From the NCBI GenBank assembly GCA_910587105.1, contig CAJUMB010000009.1:18693-82692 (forward strand): a stretch of 64,000 nt of DNA, written 5' to 3'. Source of the stretch: an uncultured Lachnospiraceae bacterium. GTDB taxonomy: Bacteria > Bacillota > Clostridia > Lachnospirales > Lachnospiraceae. The notes under the pieces are model-generated. The model saw nothing but the letters and a program-made list of their open reading frames with translations, was not told where the DNA came from and made no database searches. Every line of letters starts with the position of its first letter. Within the stretch, counting starts at the first letter, position 1. Of the stretch, positions 40,578 through 50,232 are shown in pieces. The translations under genes and the position numbers were made by a program.

Positions 40578-41735
40578 ATGAGTGAGGAAATGAAAAGCTT
40601 TGATGCATTTGCAGATGAAATGCCGGTTCCCACACTGACATTGGAACCGGAGATAGAACCGTCCCTTCCGGCGGAGGAACCGGTGAAGGAGCCGGAGGTG
40701 AAAGTGGAGGAGCCCAGGCTGACACCCCAGGAGCAGAAAATGGTGGATGATTTTGCCAAACAAATTGACCTGACCAACAGCAATCTGGTTCTCCAGTACG
40801 GTGTGAGCACCCAGAAAAAAATGGCGGACTTTTCAGAGGCGGCGCTGGCCAATGTGGAGACTCAGGAACTGGGCGAAGCCGGGGATTTGATTTTAAATCT
40901 GGTTCAGGAACTGAAAGGATTTGACGACCAGGAGGAAGAAAAGGGATTTCTTGGCTTTTTCAAAAAGAATGCCAATAAGATCAGCGCCATGAAAGCCAAG
41001 TATGCCAAGGCAGAGGTAAATGTGAACCGGATCGTGGAATCTCTGGAAAAACATCAGGTGCGTCTGATGAAAGACACTGCCACACTGGATAAAATGTACG
41101 CGCTGAATTTGAATTATTACAAAGAGTTATCCATGTATATACTGGCGGGGAAGAAAAAATTAGGTGAGGTCCGCAGCACCCAGTTAAAAGAGCTGATGGA
41201 CAAAGCCCAGGCCAGCGGCCTGCCGGAAGACGCCCAGGCGGCGAAAGATCTGGATAGTATGTGCAATCGGTTTGAAAAGAAGATTCATGACCTGGATCTG
41301 ACCCGGATGATTTCCATTCAGACGGCTCCCCAGATCCGTTTGATTCAAAATAACGACACCATGATGGTGGAGAAAATTCAGACTACCTTGGTAAACACCA
41401 TCCCCCTGTGGAAAAGCCAGATGGTGCTGGCACTGGGAATTGCCCATTCCCACGATGCTGCCAGAGCACAGCGGGCTGTGACGGATATGACCAATGAATT
41501 GCTGAAGAAAAATGCAGATACCCTGAAGATGGCTGCTATTGAGACTGCGAAAGAGTCTGAGCGGGGGATTGTGGACATGGAGACTTTGAAACACACCAAT
41601 GAGTCTCTGATTCAGACTCTGGATGAGGTGATGAAGATTCAAAAAGAAGGTCATCAGAAGCGTGCAGAGGCGGAAGTGCAGTTACAGAAGATGGAGAACG
41701 AATTAAAGCATAAACTGTTGGAAATTCAGAAATAG
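40578..41735 (+). CDS. telA: TelA-family toxic-anion-resistance protein
   Basis: 385 aa. After an acidic Pro/Glu-rich N-terminus (EPEIEPSLPAEEPVKEPEVKVEEP) the family core is clear: DFAKQIDLTNSNLVLQYGVSTQKKMADFSEAAL, FLGFFKKNANKISAMKAKYAKAEVNVNRIVESLEKHQVRLMKDTATLDKMYALN, and IQTAPQIRLIQNNDTMMVEKIQTTLVNTIPLWKSQMVLALG. Mostly helical and cytosolic. Members are linked to tellurite, bacteriocin and detergent tolerance. 27 bases after xpaC. Confidence 0.93.
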   Translation: MSEEMKSFDAFADEMPVPTLTLEPEIEPSLPAEEPVKEPEVKVEEPRLTPQEQKMVDDFAKQIDLTNSNLVLQYGVSTQKKMADFSEAALANVETQELGEAGDLILNLVQELKGFDDQEEEKGFLGFFKKNANKISAMKAKYAKAEVNVNRIVESLEKHQVRLMKDTATLDKMYALNLNYYKELSMYILAGKKKLGEVRSTQLKELMDKAQASGLPEDAQAAKDLDSMCNRFEKKIHDLDLTRMISIQTAPQIRLIQNNDTMMVEKIQTTLVNTIPLWKSQMVLALGIAHSHDAARAQRAVTDMTNELLKKNADTLKMAAIETAKESERGIVDMETLKHTNESLIQTLDEVMKIQKEGHQKRAEAEVQLQKMENELKHKLLEIQK

Positions 41736-41772
41736 CATATTCCAGAAACGAGTCTGGGGACTGGAGGAAATT

Positions 41773-42828
41773 ATGCACAGAGAGCATACAAAGGTGGTAA
41801 CCATCGGCGGCTGCCAAATCGGGGGAGGCAGTCCGGTTCGGATTCAGTCTATGACCAATACCAAGACAGAGGACGTGGAGGCCACAGTCAAACAGATTCT
41901 GGAGCTGGAGGAGGCCGGCTGTGAGATCATCCGCTGTACGGTGCCCAGCCAGGAGGCGGCGCTTGCCCTGAGGCAGATTAAGAAACAGATTCACATTCCC
42001 CTGGTGGCGGACATCCACTTTGACTACCGCATGGCCATTGCAGCCATTGAAAACGGAGCGGATAAGATCCGGATCAATCCGGGGAACATTGGAGGACAGG
42101 AGCGGATAGGAGCTGTGGTGGAGGCGGCCAGAAAACGGCAGGTTCCCATACGGGTAGGGGTCAACAGCGGTTCATTGGAAAAAGAACTGCTGGAGAAATA
42201 CCAGGGGGTCACTGCCCAGGGACTGGTGGAGAGCGCTCTGGACAAGGTGCGTATGGTGGAGGCGTTTGATTATGACCAGCTGGTGATCAGCATCAAATCT
42301 TCTGATGTGAGAATGTGTGTGAGAGCCCACGAACTGCTGGCAGAGCAGACCCGTTATCCCATCCATGTGGGTATCACAGAGGCAGGAACCCTGTATTCGG
42401 GGAACATTAAGTCCGCTGTAGGGCTGGGAATTATTCTCTATCAGGGAATCGGCGATACCATCCGCGTTTCTCTTACAGGGCCTCCCGTGGAGGAGATTAA
42501 GTCAGCAAAGACAATCCTGAAGACACTGGGGCTGAGAAAGCAGGGGGTAGAGGTGGTTTCCTGTCCCACCTGCGGCCGCACGGAGATTGATTTAATCGGC
42601 CTTGCCAACCAGGTGGAGCAGATGGTCCAGGACATGCCTTTGAATATTAAAGTGGCGGTGATGGGCTGTCCCGTCAATGGTCCGGGAGAGGCCAGAGAAG
42701 CAGATATGGGCATTGCCGGGGGAAAAGGCGTGGGGCTTTTGTTCCGCAGAGGTGAGATTATTAAAAAAGTGCCGGAGTCAGAACTGCTGGGCTGTCTGAA
42801 AGAGGAACTGATGCACTGGAAGGAATAG
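41773..42828 (+). CDS. ispG: 4-hydroxy-3-methylbut-2-enyl diphosphate synthase
   Basis: 351 aa, penultimate enzyme of the MEP isoprenoid pathway, [4Fe-4S] reductive dehydratase. Seen: HTKVVTIGGCQIGGGSPVRIQSMTNTKTEDV, PLVADIHFDYRMAI, DKIRINPGNIGG, RVGVNSGSLEKE, HVGITEAGTLYSGNIKSAVGLG, and cluster ligands in SCPTCGRTEIDL and VMGCPVNGPGEA. Six bases before polC; the ispG-polC link is typical of Clostridia. Confidence 0.96.
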   Translation: MHREHTKVVTIGGCQIGGGSPVRIQSMTNTKTEDVEATVKQILELEEAGCEIIRCTVPSQEAALALRQIKKQIHIPLVADIHFDYRMAIAAIENGADKIRINPGNIGGQERIGAVVEAARKRQVPIRVGVNSGSLEKELLEKYQGVTAQGLVESALDKVRMVEAFDYDQLVISIKSSDVRMCVRAHELLAEQTRYPIHVGITEAGTLYSGNIKSAVGLGIILYQGIGDTIRVSLTGPPVEEIKSAKTILKTLGLRKQGVEVVSCPTCGRTEIDLIGLANQVEQMVQDMPLNIKVAVMGCPVNGPGEAREADMGIAGGKGVGLLFRRGEIIKKVPESELLGCLKEELMHWKE

Positions 42829-42840
42829 GGGCTGGTGAAA

Positions 42841-45800
42841 ATGGATAAAAAGTTTTTCGAAGTATTTCCCAATCTGGAGGTGGATGGCAATGTGCGGGAA
42901 TGGCTGGAGGCGGCTTTTGTCACCCGTGTGACCTGTAACCGGGACCGGACCCTTCTGAGAGTTTATCTGTCCAGCGACCGGTGGATTCATAAGAAGCATA
43001 TTTTTCAGCTGGAGGAACAGATACGCCGCCAGTTTTTCGGACAGACGGATGTGAAAGTGAAAATCATTGAACGCTTTTTGCTGTCCCGTCAGTATACGCC
43101 GGAAAATTTTATGGAAATTTATAAGTCCAGCATGCTTCTGGAGCTGAAGGCTTATAATCAGCTGGAGCACAACCTGTTCCAGGCGGCTCAGCTGGAGTTT
43201 TCCCAGGAGCACAGCCTGCGCCTGCGGATTCCGGATTCCATGGTGGCCCGGGAGAAAGGGGAAGTGCTGGTGGAATATCTGGAGAAAGTATTCTGTGAAC
43301 GCTGCGGAATGGATTTGAAAGTGGAGCCAGAATTTACAGCCCATCAGGAGAGCAGATACCGCAGGAATGCGGAAAAGAAAATCCAACAGGAAGTGGAACA
43401 GGTGATCCGCCGTGCTTCTAAGGAGAGCGCAGGGGAGAAACACGAGCAGCCCAAGAAGAAGGTGTCAGCAGGGAAAGCGGCTCAGGAAGCAGCCAGACGC
43501 TCCAGTGACCCCAGCCAGGTCTACGGCAGAGACTTCGAAGGAGAGGCGGTTCCCCTGGAAACCATTGACGGAGAGATGGGGGAAGTGATTATCCGGGGAA
43601 AAGTGATTTCTTTTGACGAGCGAGAGATCCGCAATGAAAAGAAAATCCTCATATTTGCGGTAACGGATTTTACTGACACCATTGTGGTCAAAATGTTTCT
43701 GGAAGGGGCGCTGGTGCCCCAGATAAAAGAATCTGTCCATACAGGGGCTTTCCTGAAAATCAAAGGGGTCACCACCATCGACCGCTTTGATGGGGAATTG
43801 ACCATTGGTTCGGTGCGGGGAATCCGGAAAATTTCTGACTTTACAGCCAAGAGAATGGACACCAGCCCGGATAAACGGGTGGAGCTTCACTGTCACACCA
43901 AGATGAGCGATATGGACGGGGTAACCGATGCCAAAGACCTGGTAAAACGTGCTTACGAGTGGGGACATAAGGCCATTGCAATCACAGACCATGGGGTGGT
44001 ACAGTCTTTTCCGGAAGCTTTCCACTGCTTTGACGCCTGGGGGGGATGTGTGCCTCCAGAGGCAGATTTTAAAGTGATTTACGGGATGGAAGCCTACCTG
44101 GTGGATGACACAAAAGGTATGGTAGAGAATGGGAAAGGACAGGATTTTTCCGGCAGGTTTGTAGTGTTTGACCTGGAGACTACGGGTTTCAGCCCGCTGG
44201 CCAATCAGATTATTGAAATCGGGGCAGTGCTGGTGGAGGATGGGCGGATTACAGACCGCTTTTCCACGTTTGTCAACCCTCATGTGCCCATTCCTTACCG
44301 GATTGAACAGCTGACAGGAATTTCGGACTCTATGGTGATGGATGCACCGGATATTGAGACCGTGCTGCCGGAATTTCTCCAGTTCTGCCAGGGGGCAGTG
44401 CTGGCGGCCCACAATGCTTCCTTTGATGTGGGATTTGTGGAGAGAAACTGCCAGCGGCTGGGACTTCCTTTTGACTTTACTTCTGTGGACACAGTGGGAA
44501 TGGCCCGGTTTCTCCTTCCCGCGTTAAACCGCTTTAAGCTGGATACCGTTGCCAAGGCACTGCAGATTCCCCTTTATAATCATCACCGGGCGGTGGACGA
44601 CGCGGCCTGCACAGCAGAGATCTTTGTAAAATTTGTGGACATGTGCAGGGAGAGGGAGATTTACGATCTGGAGGAGCTGAACCGGCAGGGGAGTGTGTCA
44701 GAGGATCAGATTCGGAAACTGCCCACCTATCACGCCATTATCCTGGCAGCAAGTGAGGCGGGGCGGGTGAATCTGTATAAACTGGTGTCTCTGTCACATC
44801 TTAAGTATTACCACCGCAGTCCCCGTGTGCCCAAGAGCGTGTTTTTAAAACACAGGGAGGGACTGATCATCGGAAGTGCCTGCGAGGCCGGGGAGCTGTA
44901 CCAGGCGGTGTTAAACGATGCCCCGGAACAGGAGATTGCCAGGCTGGTGTCCTTTTACGACTATCTGGAAATCCAGCCTCTGGGCAACAACAAATTTATG
45001 ATTGCCAGCGATAAGACGGAAGTGAATTCCATGGAAGACCTGATGGAGATCAACCGGAAAATCATGAAGCTGGGGGAACAGTTTGAAAAGCCGGTGGTGG
45101 GCACCTGCGATGTGCATTTTATGGATCCGGAGGATGAAGTCTACCGGAGAATCATCATGGCGGGGAAAGGATTTACCGACGCAGACGACCAGGCGCCTTT
45201 GTATCTGCGGACCACGGAGGAAATGCTGGAGGAATTCCGGTATCTGGGAAGCGGGAAAGCGGAGGAAGTGGTGATTACCAATCCCAATAAGATTGCAGAT
45301 ATGTGTGAGAAAATTTCCCCCATCCATCCGGACAAGTTTCCCCCGGTGATTGAAAATTCAGACCAGGACCTGAGGGACATCTGCCTGAATAAAGCCCATG
45401 AGATTTACGGGGATCCTCTGCCGGGGATTGTGGAGGAGCGTCTGAACAAGGAACTGCACTCCATTATTTCCAACGGGTATGCGGTGATGTATATCATTGC
45501 CCAGAAGCTGGTGTGGAAGTCCAACGAGGACGGCTATCTAGTGGGGTCCAGGGGGTCAGTGGGGTCCTCCCTTGCAGCTACTATGGCGGGGATTACGGAG
45601 GTAAATCCTCTGCCGCCCCATTATTATTGTAAAAAGTGCCATTACAGCGACTTCGATTCGCCGGAGGTGAAAGCCTTCGTGGGCCGGGTGGGGTGCGATA
45701 TGCCGGACAAAGTCTGTCCCAGCTGCGGTGAGCCCTTGAAAAAAGACGGATTTGACATTCCCTTTGAGACATTTCTAGGGTTTAAGGGGGATAAAGAGCC

Positions 45801-47241
45801 GGATATCGACCTGAATTTTTCCGGGGAATACCAGGCGTCAGCCCACCGCTATACAGAGGAAATCTTCGGAAAAGGCCAGACATTCAAGGCAGGGACCATC
45901 GGTACCCTGGCGGAGAAGACCGCTTTCGGGTATGTGAAAAATTATTTTGAAGAGCGGGGAATGAGAAAGCGCAACTGCGAAATCAGCCGGATTGTCCAGG
46001 GTTGTACGGGAATCAGAAGGACTACAGGCCAGCATCCGGGGGGGATTATTGTCCTTCCTCTGGGGGAGGAAATTGAGAAGTTTACACCTGTACAGCACCC
46101 GGCCAATGACGTGAATTCGGACATTGTCACCACCCATTTTGACTATCACTCCATCGACGGCAATCTGCTGAAGCTGGATATTCTGGGGCACGACGATCCC
46201 ACTATGATTCGTATGCTGGAGGACTTGACGGGAACCAGTGCCAAGGATGTGCCCCTGGACCAGACGGATGTGATGTCCCTCTTTTCCAGCACAGAGGCTC
46301 TGGGGATTACGCCGGAGTCTATTGGAGGATGTCCCCTGGGGGCGCTGGGAATTCCGGAGTTCGGCACGGAGTTCGTTATTCAGATGCTTTTGGACACCAA
46401 ACCTGCCTGTTTTTCGGATTTAATCCGGATTTCCGGGCTGTCCCACGGCACCAACGTGTGGCTGGGCAATGCCCAGGTGCTGATACAGGAGGGGAAAGCC
46501 ACCATATCCACAGCCATCTGTACCCGGGATGATATTATGACATATCTGATTAATCAGGGGGTGGAGAGCAGCCAGGCGTTCACCATTATGGAGAGCGTGC
46601 GGAAAGGAAAAGGTCTGAAACCGGAGTGGGAGGAAGTGATGAAGGCAAACAATGTGCCAGACTGGTATATTTGGTCCTGCAAGCAGATTTCCTACATGTT
46701 CCCTAAGGCTCACGCGGCGGCTTATGTAATGATGGCATATCGGATTGCCTGGTATAAAATCTTTCACCCGCTGGCTTATTATGCAGCGTTTTTCAGTATC
46801 CGAGCCACGTCCTTTTCCTATGAACTTATGTGTCAGGGAAAAGAGAAACTGGAGTATCATATGAAATCCTTTCAGGAAAAAGGAGATGCTCTCACGAAAA
46901 AAGAGCAGGATACCATGAAGGATATGCGGATTGTGCAGGAAATGTATGCGCGGGGGTTTTCATTTGTGCCCATCGATATTTATGAATCTGAGGCCCACAG
47001 ATTCGCCATTGTGGACGGAAAGCTGAGGCCCCCTCTGGATTGTATTGAGGGGCTGGGGGATAAGGCGGCAGACGCAGTGGTGGAAGCGGCAGGGGAGGGA
47101 AAATTCCTGTCCATTGACGATTTCCGCCAGCGTACTAAGGTGAGTAAGACAGTGATTGATTTGATGGAGGAGATGCATTTATTTGGGGATATTCCTCAGT
47201 CCAATCAGATATCTTTGTTTGATAATCTGCTGTCAGTGTAA
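42841..47241 (+). CDS. polC: DNA polymerase III alpha subunit, Gram-positive PolC type
   Basis: About 1466 aa, the replicative polymerase with proofreading. Order: N-terminal domains, OB fold (GEVIIRGKVISFDEREIRNEKKILIF), split PHP domain starting RVELHCHTKMSDMDGV, inserted DEDDh 3'-5' exonuclease (GRFVVFDLETTGFSPLANQIIEIGAV, AHNASFDVGFV, NHHRAVDDA), second PHP part, palm with SRGSVGSSLAA, a zinc-ribbon (CKKCHYSDF...CPSCGEP), PDIDLNFSGEYQ (catalytic Asp pair), fingers and the helix-hairpin-helix near the end. ATG 42841 is preferred; a GTG two codons earlier is possible. Confidence 0.97.
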   Translation: MDKKFFEVFPNLEVDGNVREWLEAAFVTRVTCNRDRTLLRVYLSSDRWIHKKHIFQLEEQIRRQFFGQTDVKVKIIERFLLSRQYTPENFMEIYKSSMLLELKAYNQLEHNLFQAAQLEFSQEHSLRLRIPDSMVAREKGEVLVEYLEKVFCERCGMDLKVEPEFTAHQESRYRRNAEKKIQQEVEQVIRRASKESAGEKHEQPKKKVSAGKAAQEAARRSSDPSQVYGRDFEGEAVPLETIDGEMGEVIIRGKVISFDEREIRNEKKILIFAVTDFTDTIVVKMFLEGALVPQIKESVHTGAFLKIKGVTTIDRFDGELTIGSVRGIRKISDFTAKRMDTSPDKRVELHCHTKMSDMDGVTDAKDLVKRAYEWGHKAIAITDHGVVQSFPEAFHCFDAWGGCVPPEADFKVIYGMEAYLVDDTKGMVENGKGQDFSGRFVVFDLETTGFSPLANQIIEIGAVLVEDGRITDRFSTFVNPHVPIPYRIEQLTGISDSMVMDAPDIETVLPEFLQFCQGAVLAAHNASFDVGFVERNCQRLGLPFDFTSVDTVGMARFLLPALNRFKLDTVAKALQIPLYNHHRAVDDAACTAEIFVKFVDMCREREIYDLEELNRQGSVSEDQIRKLPTYHAIILAASEAGRVNLYKLVSLSHLKYYHRSPRVPKSVFLKHREGLIIGSACEAGELYQAVLNDAPEQEIARLVSFYDYLEIQPLGNNKFMIASDKTEVNSMEDLMEINRKIMKLGEQFEKPVVGTCDVHFMDPEDEVYRRIIMAGKGFTDADDQAPLYLRTTEEMLEEFRYLGSGKAEEVVITNPNKIADMCEKISPIHPDKFPPVIENSDQDLRDICLNKAHEIYGDPLPGIVEERLNKELHSIISNGYAVMYIIAQKLVWKSNEDGYLVGSRGSVGSSLAATMAGITEVNPLPPHYYCKKCHYSDFDSPEVKAFVGRVGCDMPDKVCPSCGEPLKKDGFDIPFETFLGFKGDKEPDIDLNFSGEYQASAHRYTEEIFGKGQTFKAGTIGTLAEKTAFGYVKNYFEERGMRKRNCEISRIVQGCTGIRRTTGQHPGGIIVLPLGEEIEKFTPVQHPANDVNSDIVTTHFDYHSIDGNLLKLDILGHDDPTMIRMLEDLTGTSAKDVPLDQTDVMSLFSSTEALGITPESIGGCPLGALGIPEFGTEFVIQMLLDTKPACFSDLIRISGLSHGTNVWLGNAQVLIQEGKATISTAICTRDDIMTYLINQGVESSQAFTIMESVRKGKGLKPEWEEVMKANNVPDWYIWSCKQISYMFPKAHAAAYVMMAYRIAWYKIFHPLAYYAAFFSIRATSFSYELMCQGKEKLEYHMKSFQEKGDALTKKEQDTMKDMRIVQEMYARGFSFVPIDIYESEAHRFAIVDGKLRPPLDCIEGLGDKAADAVVEAAGEGKFLSIDDFRQRTKVSKTVIDLMEEMHLFGDIPQSNQISLFDNLLSV

Positions 47242-47255
47242 TGTTATATGGACAT

Positions 47256-47284
47256 GCCTGCCAGTGGGGAGGGCAGGCGGGTTT
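47256..47284 (+). terminator. Weak hairpin after polC
   Basis: GCCTGCC (47256-47262) and GGCAGGC (47272-47278), followed by GGGTTTA; not a strong U-run. Confidence 0.4.
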
Positions 47285-47303
47285 ATAATAGTTTGGAGGA
47301 GGT

Positions 47304-49259
47304 ATGATGAAGAAAGAGGAGTTGAAATATTTACAGCGTCTGGCGGAGCTGTATCCCACCATTGCCCAGACGGCTACGGAGATTATTAATTTACAGTCGA
47401 TTTTAAATCTGCCCAAAGGGACGGAGCATTTTTTGACGGATATTCATGGGGAGTACGAGGCGTTTTCCCATGTGCTGCGCAATGGCTCCGGGGCGGTCAG
47501 AAAAAAGATTGACGATGTGTTTGGACATACCCTGGGCACGGCGGATAAAAAGGCCATTGCCACGCTGATTTATTATCCCAGGGAGAAAATGGAGCTGGTG
47601 AAGAAGGAAGAACAGGACATGGAGAACTGGTACAAGATCACCCTGTACCGTCTCATTGAAATCTGTAAGACTGTGGCTTCCAAGTATACCCGCTCTAAGG
47701 TAAGAAAGGCCCTTCCCAGCCAGTTTGCCTATGTGATCGAGGAGCTGATCACGGAGAAGCAGGAGGTGCTGGATAAGGAGGCTTATTACGACGCCATTGT
47801 GACCACGATTATTGATATCCGAAAGGCGGAGGACTTTATCATCGCTTTGGCGGAGCTGGTACAGCGGCTGGTAATCGATCATCTCCATGTGCTGGGGGAT
47901 ATTTATGACAGGGGGCCTGCGCCGCATTTTATTATGGACAAGCTGATGAACTATCACTCTCTGGATATCCAGTGGGGGAACCATGATATTGTATGGATGG
48001 GGGCGGCCTCCGGGCAGCTTTCCTGTATCGCCAATATTGTGCGCATCAGTGCACGTTATGGGAATCTGGATATTCTGGAGGACGGTTATGGAATCAATCT
48101 GCTTCCCCTGGCCACATTTTCCATGACTACTTATCAGGATGATCCCTGCACCTGCTTTAAGACGAAAGGGAACAGTACAGGAAATCTGGAGGAGGCCAAG
48201 CTGAATATGCAGATGCATAAGGCCATTTCTATCATTCAGTTTAAGCTGGAGGGCCAGCTGGCAGCACGCAGGCCGTGTTTCCAGATGCAGAACCGCCGTC
48301 TGCTCCACCGGATTGATTATGAAAAGGGAACCATCACCCTCAACGGGAAAACGTATGCTCTGCTGGATACGAATTTTCCCACCATTGACCCAAAAGACCC
48401 CTATGCATTGTCTCCGGAAGAAGGGGAAGTGATGGAGCGCCTCCAGTCGGCCTTTGTTAAATGCGAGAAAATGCAGCAGCATATGATGCTTCTCTTGAAG
48501 AAGGGCAGTCTGTATAAGGTATTCAACGGGAATCTCATGTATCATGGCTGTGTTCCCCTGAATGAAGACGGCAGCTTTAAAGAGGCAAAGGTCTATGATA
48601 AGGCATATAAGGGAAAAGCCCTGTATGATGCTCTGGAACTCTATGTGAGGAAAGCCTTTTTTGCTCAGGATTTGGAGGAGAAGAAAAAGGGAGAGGATAT
48701 CATGTGGTATATCTGGTGCGGCCCCAATTCCCCTCTGTTCGGCAAAGATAAAATGGCTACCTTTGAGAGGTATTTCATTAAAGAGGAAGAGACACATAAA
48801 GAGGGGAAGAATCCCTATTACCGTTTCCAGGAAAATGAAGACGTTATGAACCGGATTCTGAAAGAATTCGGTCTGCAGGGGGAAGATGTCCATATCATCA
48901 ACGGACATGTGCCAGTACACCATGCATCCGGGGAGAGTCCGGTGAAATGCGGGGGAAAAGTGCTGGTCATTGACGGCGGATTCTCCCGGGCATACCAGAA
49001 AGAGACGGGAATTGCCGGGTATACCTTAATCTATAATTCTTATGGACTGCTTCTGGCGGCCCATGAGCCTTTTACCACCACGGAGGCAGCAGTACGGGAA
49101 GAGGCGGATATTATCTCCAACCGGGTGGCTGTGAAACTGGCTGTGCGGCGGCAGCTGGTGGGGGATACAGATACGGGAAATGAGCTGCGGGAGCGGATCG
49201 AGGAGCTGACCCGTCTGCTGCAGGCTTACCGGGATGGTATTATTATTGAGCAGTTTTAA
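47304..49259 (+). CDS. fbp: Fructose-1,6-bisphosphatase, class III
   Basis: 651-aa gluconeogenic phosphatase of Firmicutes, of the calcineurin-like metallophosphatase fold. Metal-binding motifs: FLTDIHGEYEAF, HVLGDIYDRGPAPHFIMDKL, DIQWGNHDIVWMGAASG, then IINGHVPVHHASGESPVKCGGKVLVIDGGFSRAYQKETGIAGYTL near the C-terminus. GGAGGAGG lies before ATG 47304. The full-length protein is intact. Monocistronic by appearance; followed by a palindromic repeat. Confidence 0.96.
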   Translation: MMKKEELKYLQRLAELYPTIAQTATEIINLQSILNLPKGTEHFLTDIHGEYEAFSHVLRNGSGAVRKKIDDVFGHTLGTADKKAIATLIYYPREKMELVKKEEQDMENWYKITLYRLIEICKTVASKYTRSKVRKALPSQFAYVIEELITEKQEVLDKEAYYDAIVTTIIDIRKAEDFIIALAELVQRLVIDHLHVLGDIYDRGPAPHFIMDKLMNYHSLDIQWGNHDIVWMGAASGQLSCIANIVRISARYGNLDILEDGYGINLLPLATFSMTTYQDDPCTCFKTKGNSTGNLEEAKLNMQMHKAISIIQFKLEGQLAARRPCFQMQNRRLLHRIDYEKGTITLNGKTYALLDTNFPTIDPKDPYALSPEEGEVMERLQSAFVKCEKMQQHMMLLLKKGSLYKVFNGNLMYHGCVPLNEDGSFKEAKVYDKAYKGKALYDALELYVRKAFFAQDLEEKKKGEDIMWYIWCGPNSPLFGKDKMATFERYFIKEEETHKEGKNPYYRFQENEDVMNRILKEFGLQGEDVHIINGHVPVHHASGESPVKCGGKVLVIDGGFSRAYQKETGIAGYTLIYNSYGLLLAAHEPFTTTEAAVREEADIISNRVAVKLAVRRQLVGDTDTGNELRERIEELTRLLQAYRDGIIIEQF

Positions 49260-49262
49260 TTG

Positions 49263-49397
49263 ACAATTGGAAAAGTGTTTCAGAAGTCACGAGTTTGGAC
49301 AGCAGAAACAAAACGGAGCTCAAAACCGTTTTGAATTCGCTCCTTATTTGTTTCTGCTGCCCAAACTCTGGTTGTGAAATGGGCGTTTTGTAATTGT
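49263..49397. repeat. Long palindromic intergenic element (about 135 bp)
   Basis: The inner arms are near perfect: GAGTTTGG-A-CAGCAGAAACAAA (from 49291) against TTTGTTTCTGCTG-C-CCAAACTC (to 49368), with a further GGAGCTCAAAAC/TTTTGAATTCGCTCC core. Outer ends ACAATT...AATTGT also match. It encodes nothing; either a large structured 3' end for fbp mRNA or a non-autonomous repeat element. Confidence 0.7.
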
Positions 49398-49452
49398 CTG
49401 GAGCACATTTGAAGATCTGGAAAGTGATAAATGTATGAGGAGGAATTGGGAA

Positions 49453-49767
49453 ATGTTAGTGGTGACAACGAATGGAATCAGCGGGAGGAAACTGCAGGAA
49501 CTGGGGGTTGCCAAGGGGACTACAGTGCAGAGTGTTCATTTTGGCAAGGATTTGATGTCTGGGTTTAAGACTCTGGTGGGAGGGGAGCTGACCTCTTATA
49601 ATGAGATGATGGACAATGCCAGGGGAATCGCCACCCAGCGTATGGAGGCCGATGCCGCCGGTATGGGGGCGGATGCTGTGGTGGGCGTCCGGTATGCCTC
49701 ATCCTCGGTTACCCAGGGGGCGGCGGAAGTGATGTGCTATGGGACTGCGGTGAAGTTTGTGGAGTGA
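49453..49767 (+). CDS. YbjQ/UPF0145-family heavy-metal-binding-domain protein
   Basis: 104 aa from ATG 49453, which follows AGGAGGAAT. Family blocks: MLVVTTNGISGRKLQELG, GLDIMSG-type segment here as GKDLMSGFKTLVGGELTSYNEMMDNARGIATQRMEADAAGMGADAVVGVRYASS and a C-terminal VMCYGTAVKF. Thought to form ring-like oligomers; function not established. Followed by a terminator. Confidence 0.9.
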   Translation: MLVVTTNGISGRKLQELGVAKGTTVQSVHFGKDLMSGFKTLVGGELTSYNEMMDNARGIATQRMEADAAGMGADAVVGVRYASSSVTQGAAEVMCYGTAVKFVE

Positions 49768-49807
49768 TAGGCGTTGTAAATGGTAGGATAGATAAAAAAT
49801 AAAGTGT

Positions 49808-49863
49808 AAAATAGGGAAAGGGACTGTCAAGGTTTTAGCGGATAGTTCTTTTCTCTATTTTTG
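49808..49863 (+). terminator. Terminator of the YbjQ-type gene
   Basis: AAATAGGGAAAGGGACT (49808-49824) pairs with AGTTCTTTTCTCTATTT (49844-49860), followed by TTTT; a long stem with few mismatches. Confidence 0.75.
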
Positions 49864-49900
49864 GTGCGCTAATTGAAAGGTATCTTCTCTGATTTTTTAT

Positions 49901-50096
49901 GGAGTGTTTGAAAAATACTTTATACCAGCCGTGTGCCGCAATTTGTACAAAAAAGCTATGGTATGGGTAATTTGTTCCAAATGATGGATGCGCGGAGGGC
50001 GCACTGACTGAATGCGGAACAAATCTCCCATATCATACCCTTGGGTACAAATTGTGACGCACGGTTGACATAAAGCAATTTTCAAACACGCTCTAG
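49901..50096. mobile_element. MITE-like palindromic element, copy 2
   Basis: About 195 bp, almost wholly self-complementary. Ends GAGTGTTTGAAAAAT (49902) and ATTTTCAAACACGCTC (to 50093). Inner arms: CCGTGTGCCGCAATTTGTAC against GTACAAATTGTGACGCACGG, and GGTATGGG-ATTTGTTCC against GGAACAAAT-CCCATATC. It shares its right 60 bases with the element at 25731-25884. It stands just upstream of the CRISPR-Cas operon. Confidence 0.72.
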
Positions 50097-50232
50097 TGTA
50101 TATAATTCTTAAGTGGGATAAATTGTTTATTTATATAAAAATAATGACAAAATTTGTATTATATGATAGAATTCTAAGAGATTTATGTTATATATAAAGT
50201 ATGATTAGATAAATTCAAAGGAGATTTGTTGT
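50097..50232 (+). promoter_or_regulatory. A/T-rich region upstream of cas6 (CRISPR-Cas operon leader)
   Basis: 136 bases, very A/T-rich, between the MITE-like element and cas6. A 10-bp perfect palindrome TAGAATTCTA lies at 50167-50176. Several TATA-like hexamers exist but no clear -35/-10 pair. AAAGGAGAT precedes cas6. Confidence 0.45.

Noticed and set aside
43465..44412. Long minus-strand frame opposite polC
   Set aside because: Shadow of polC; no family sequence and biased His/Pro/Arg composition.
47403..48923. 506-codon open frame antisense to fbp
   Set aside because: Lies wholly opposite a clear class III fructose bisphosphatase gene; His/Leu/Ile-rich composition typical of an antisense frame, with no RBS.
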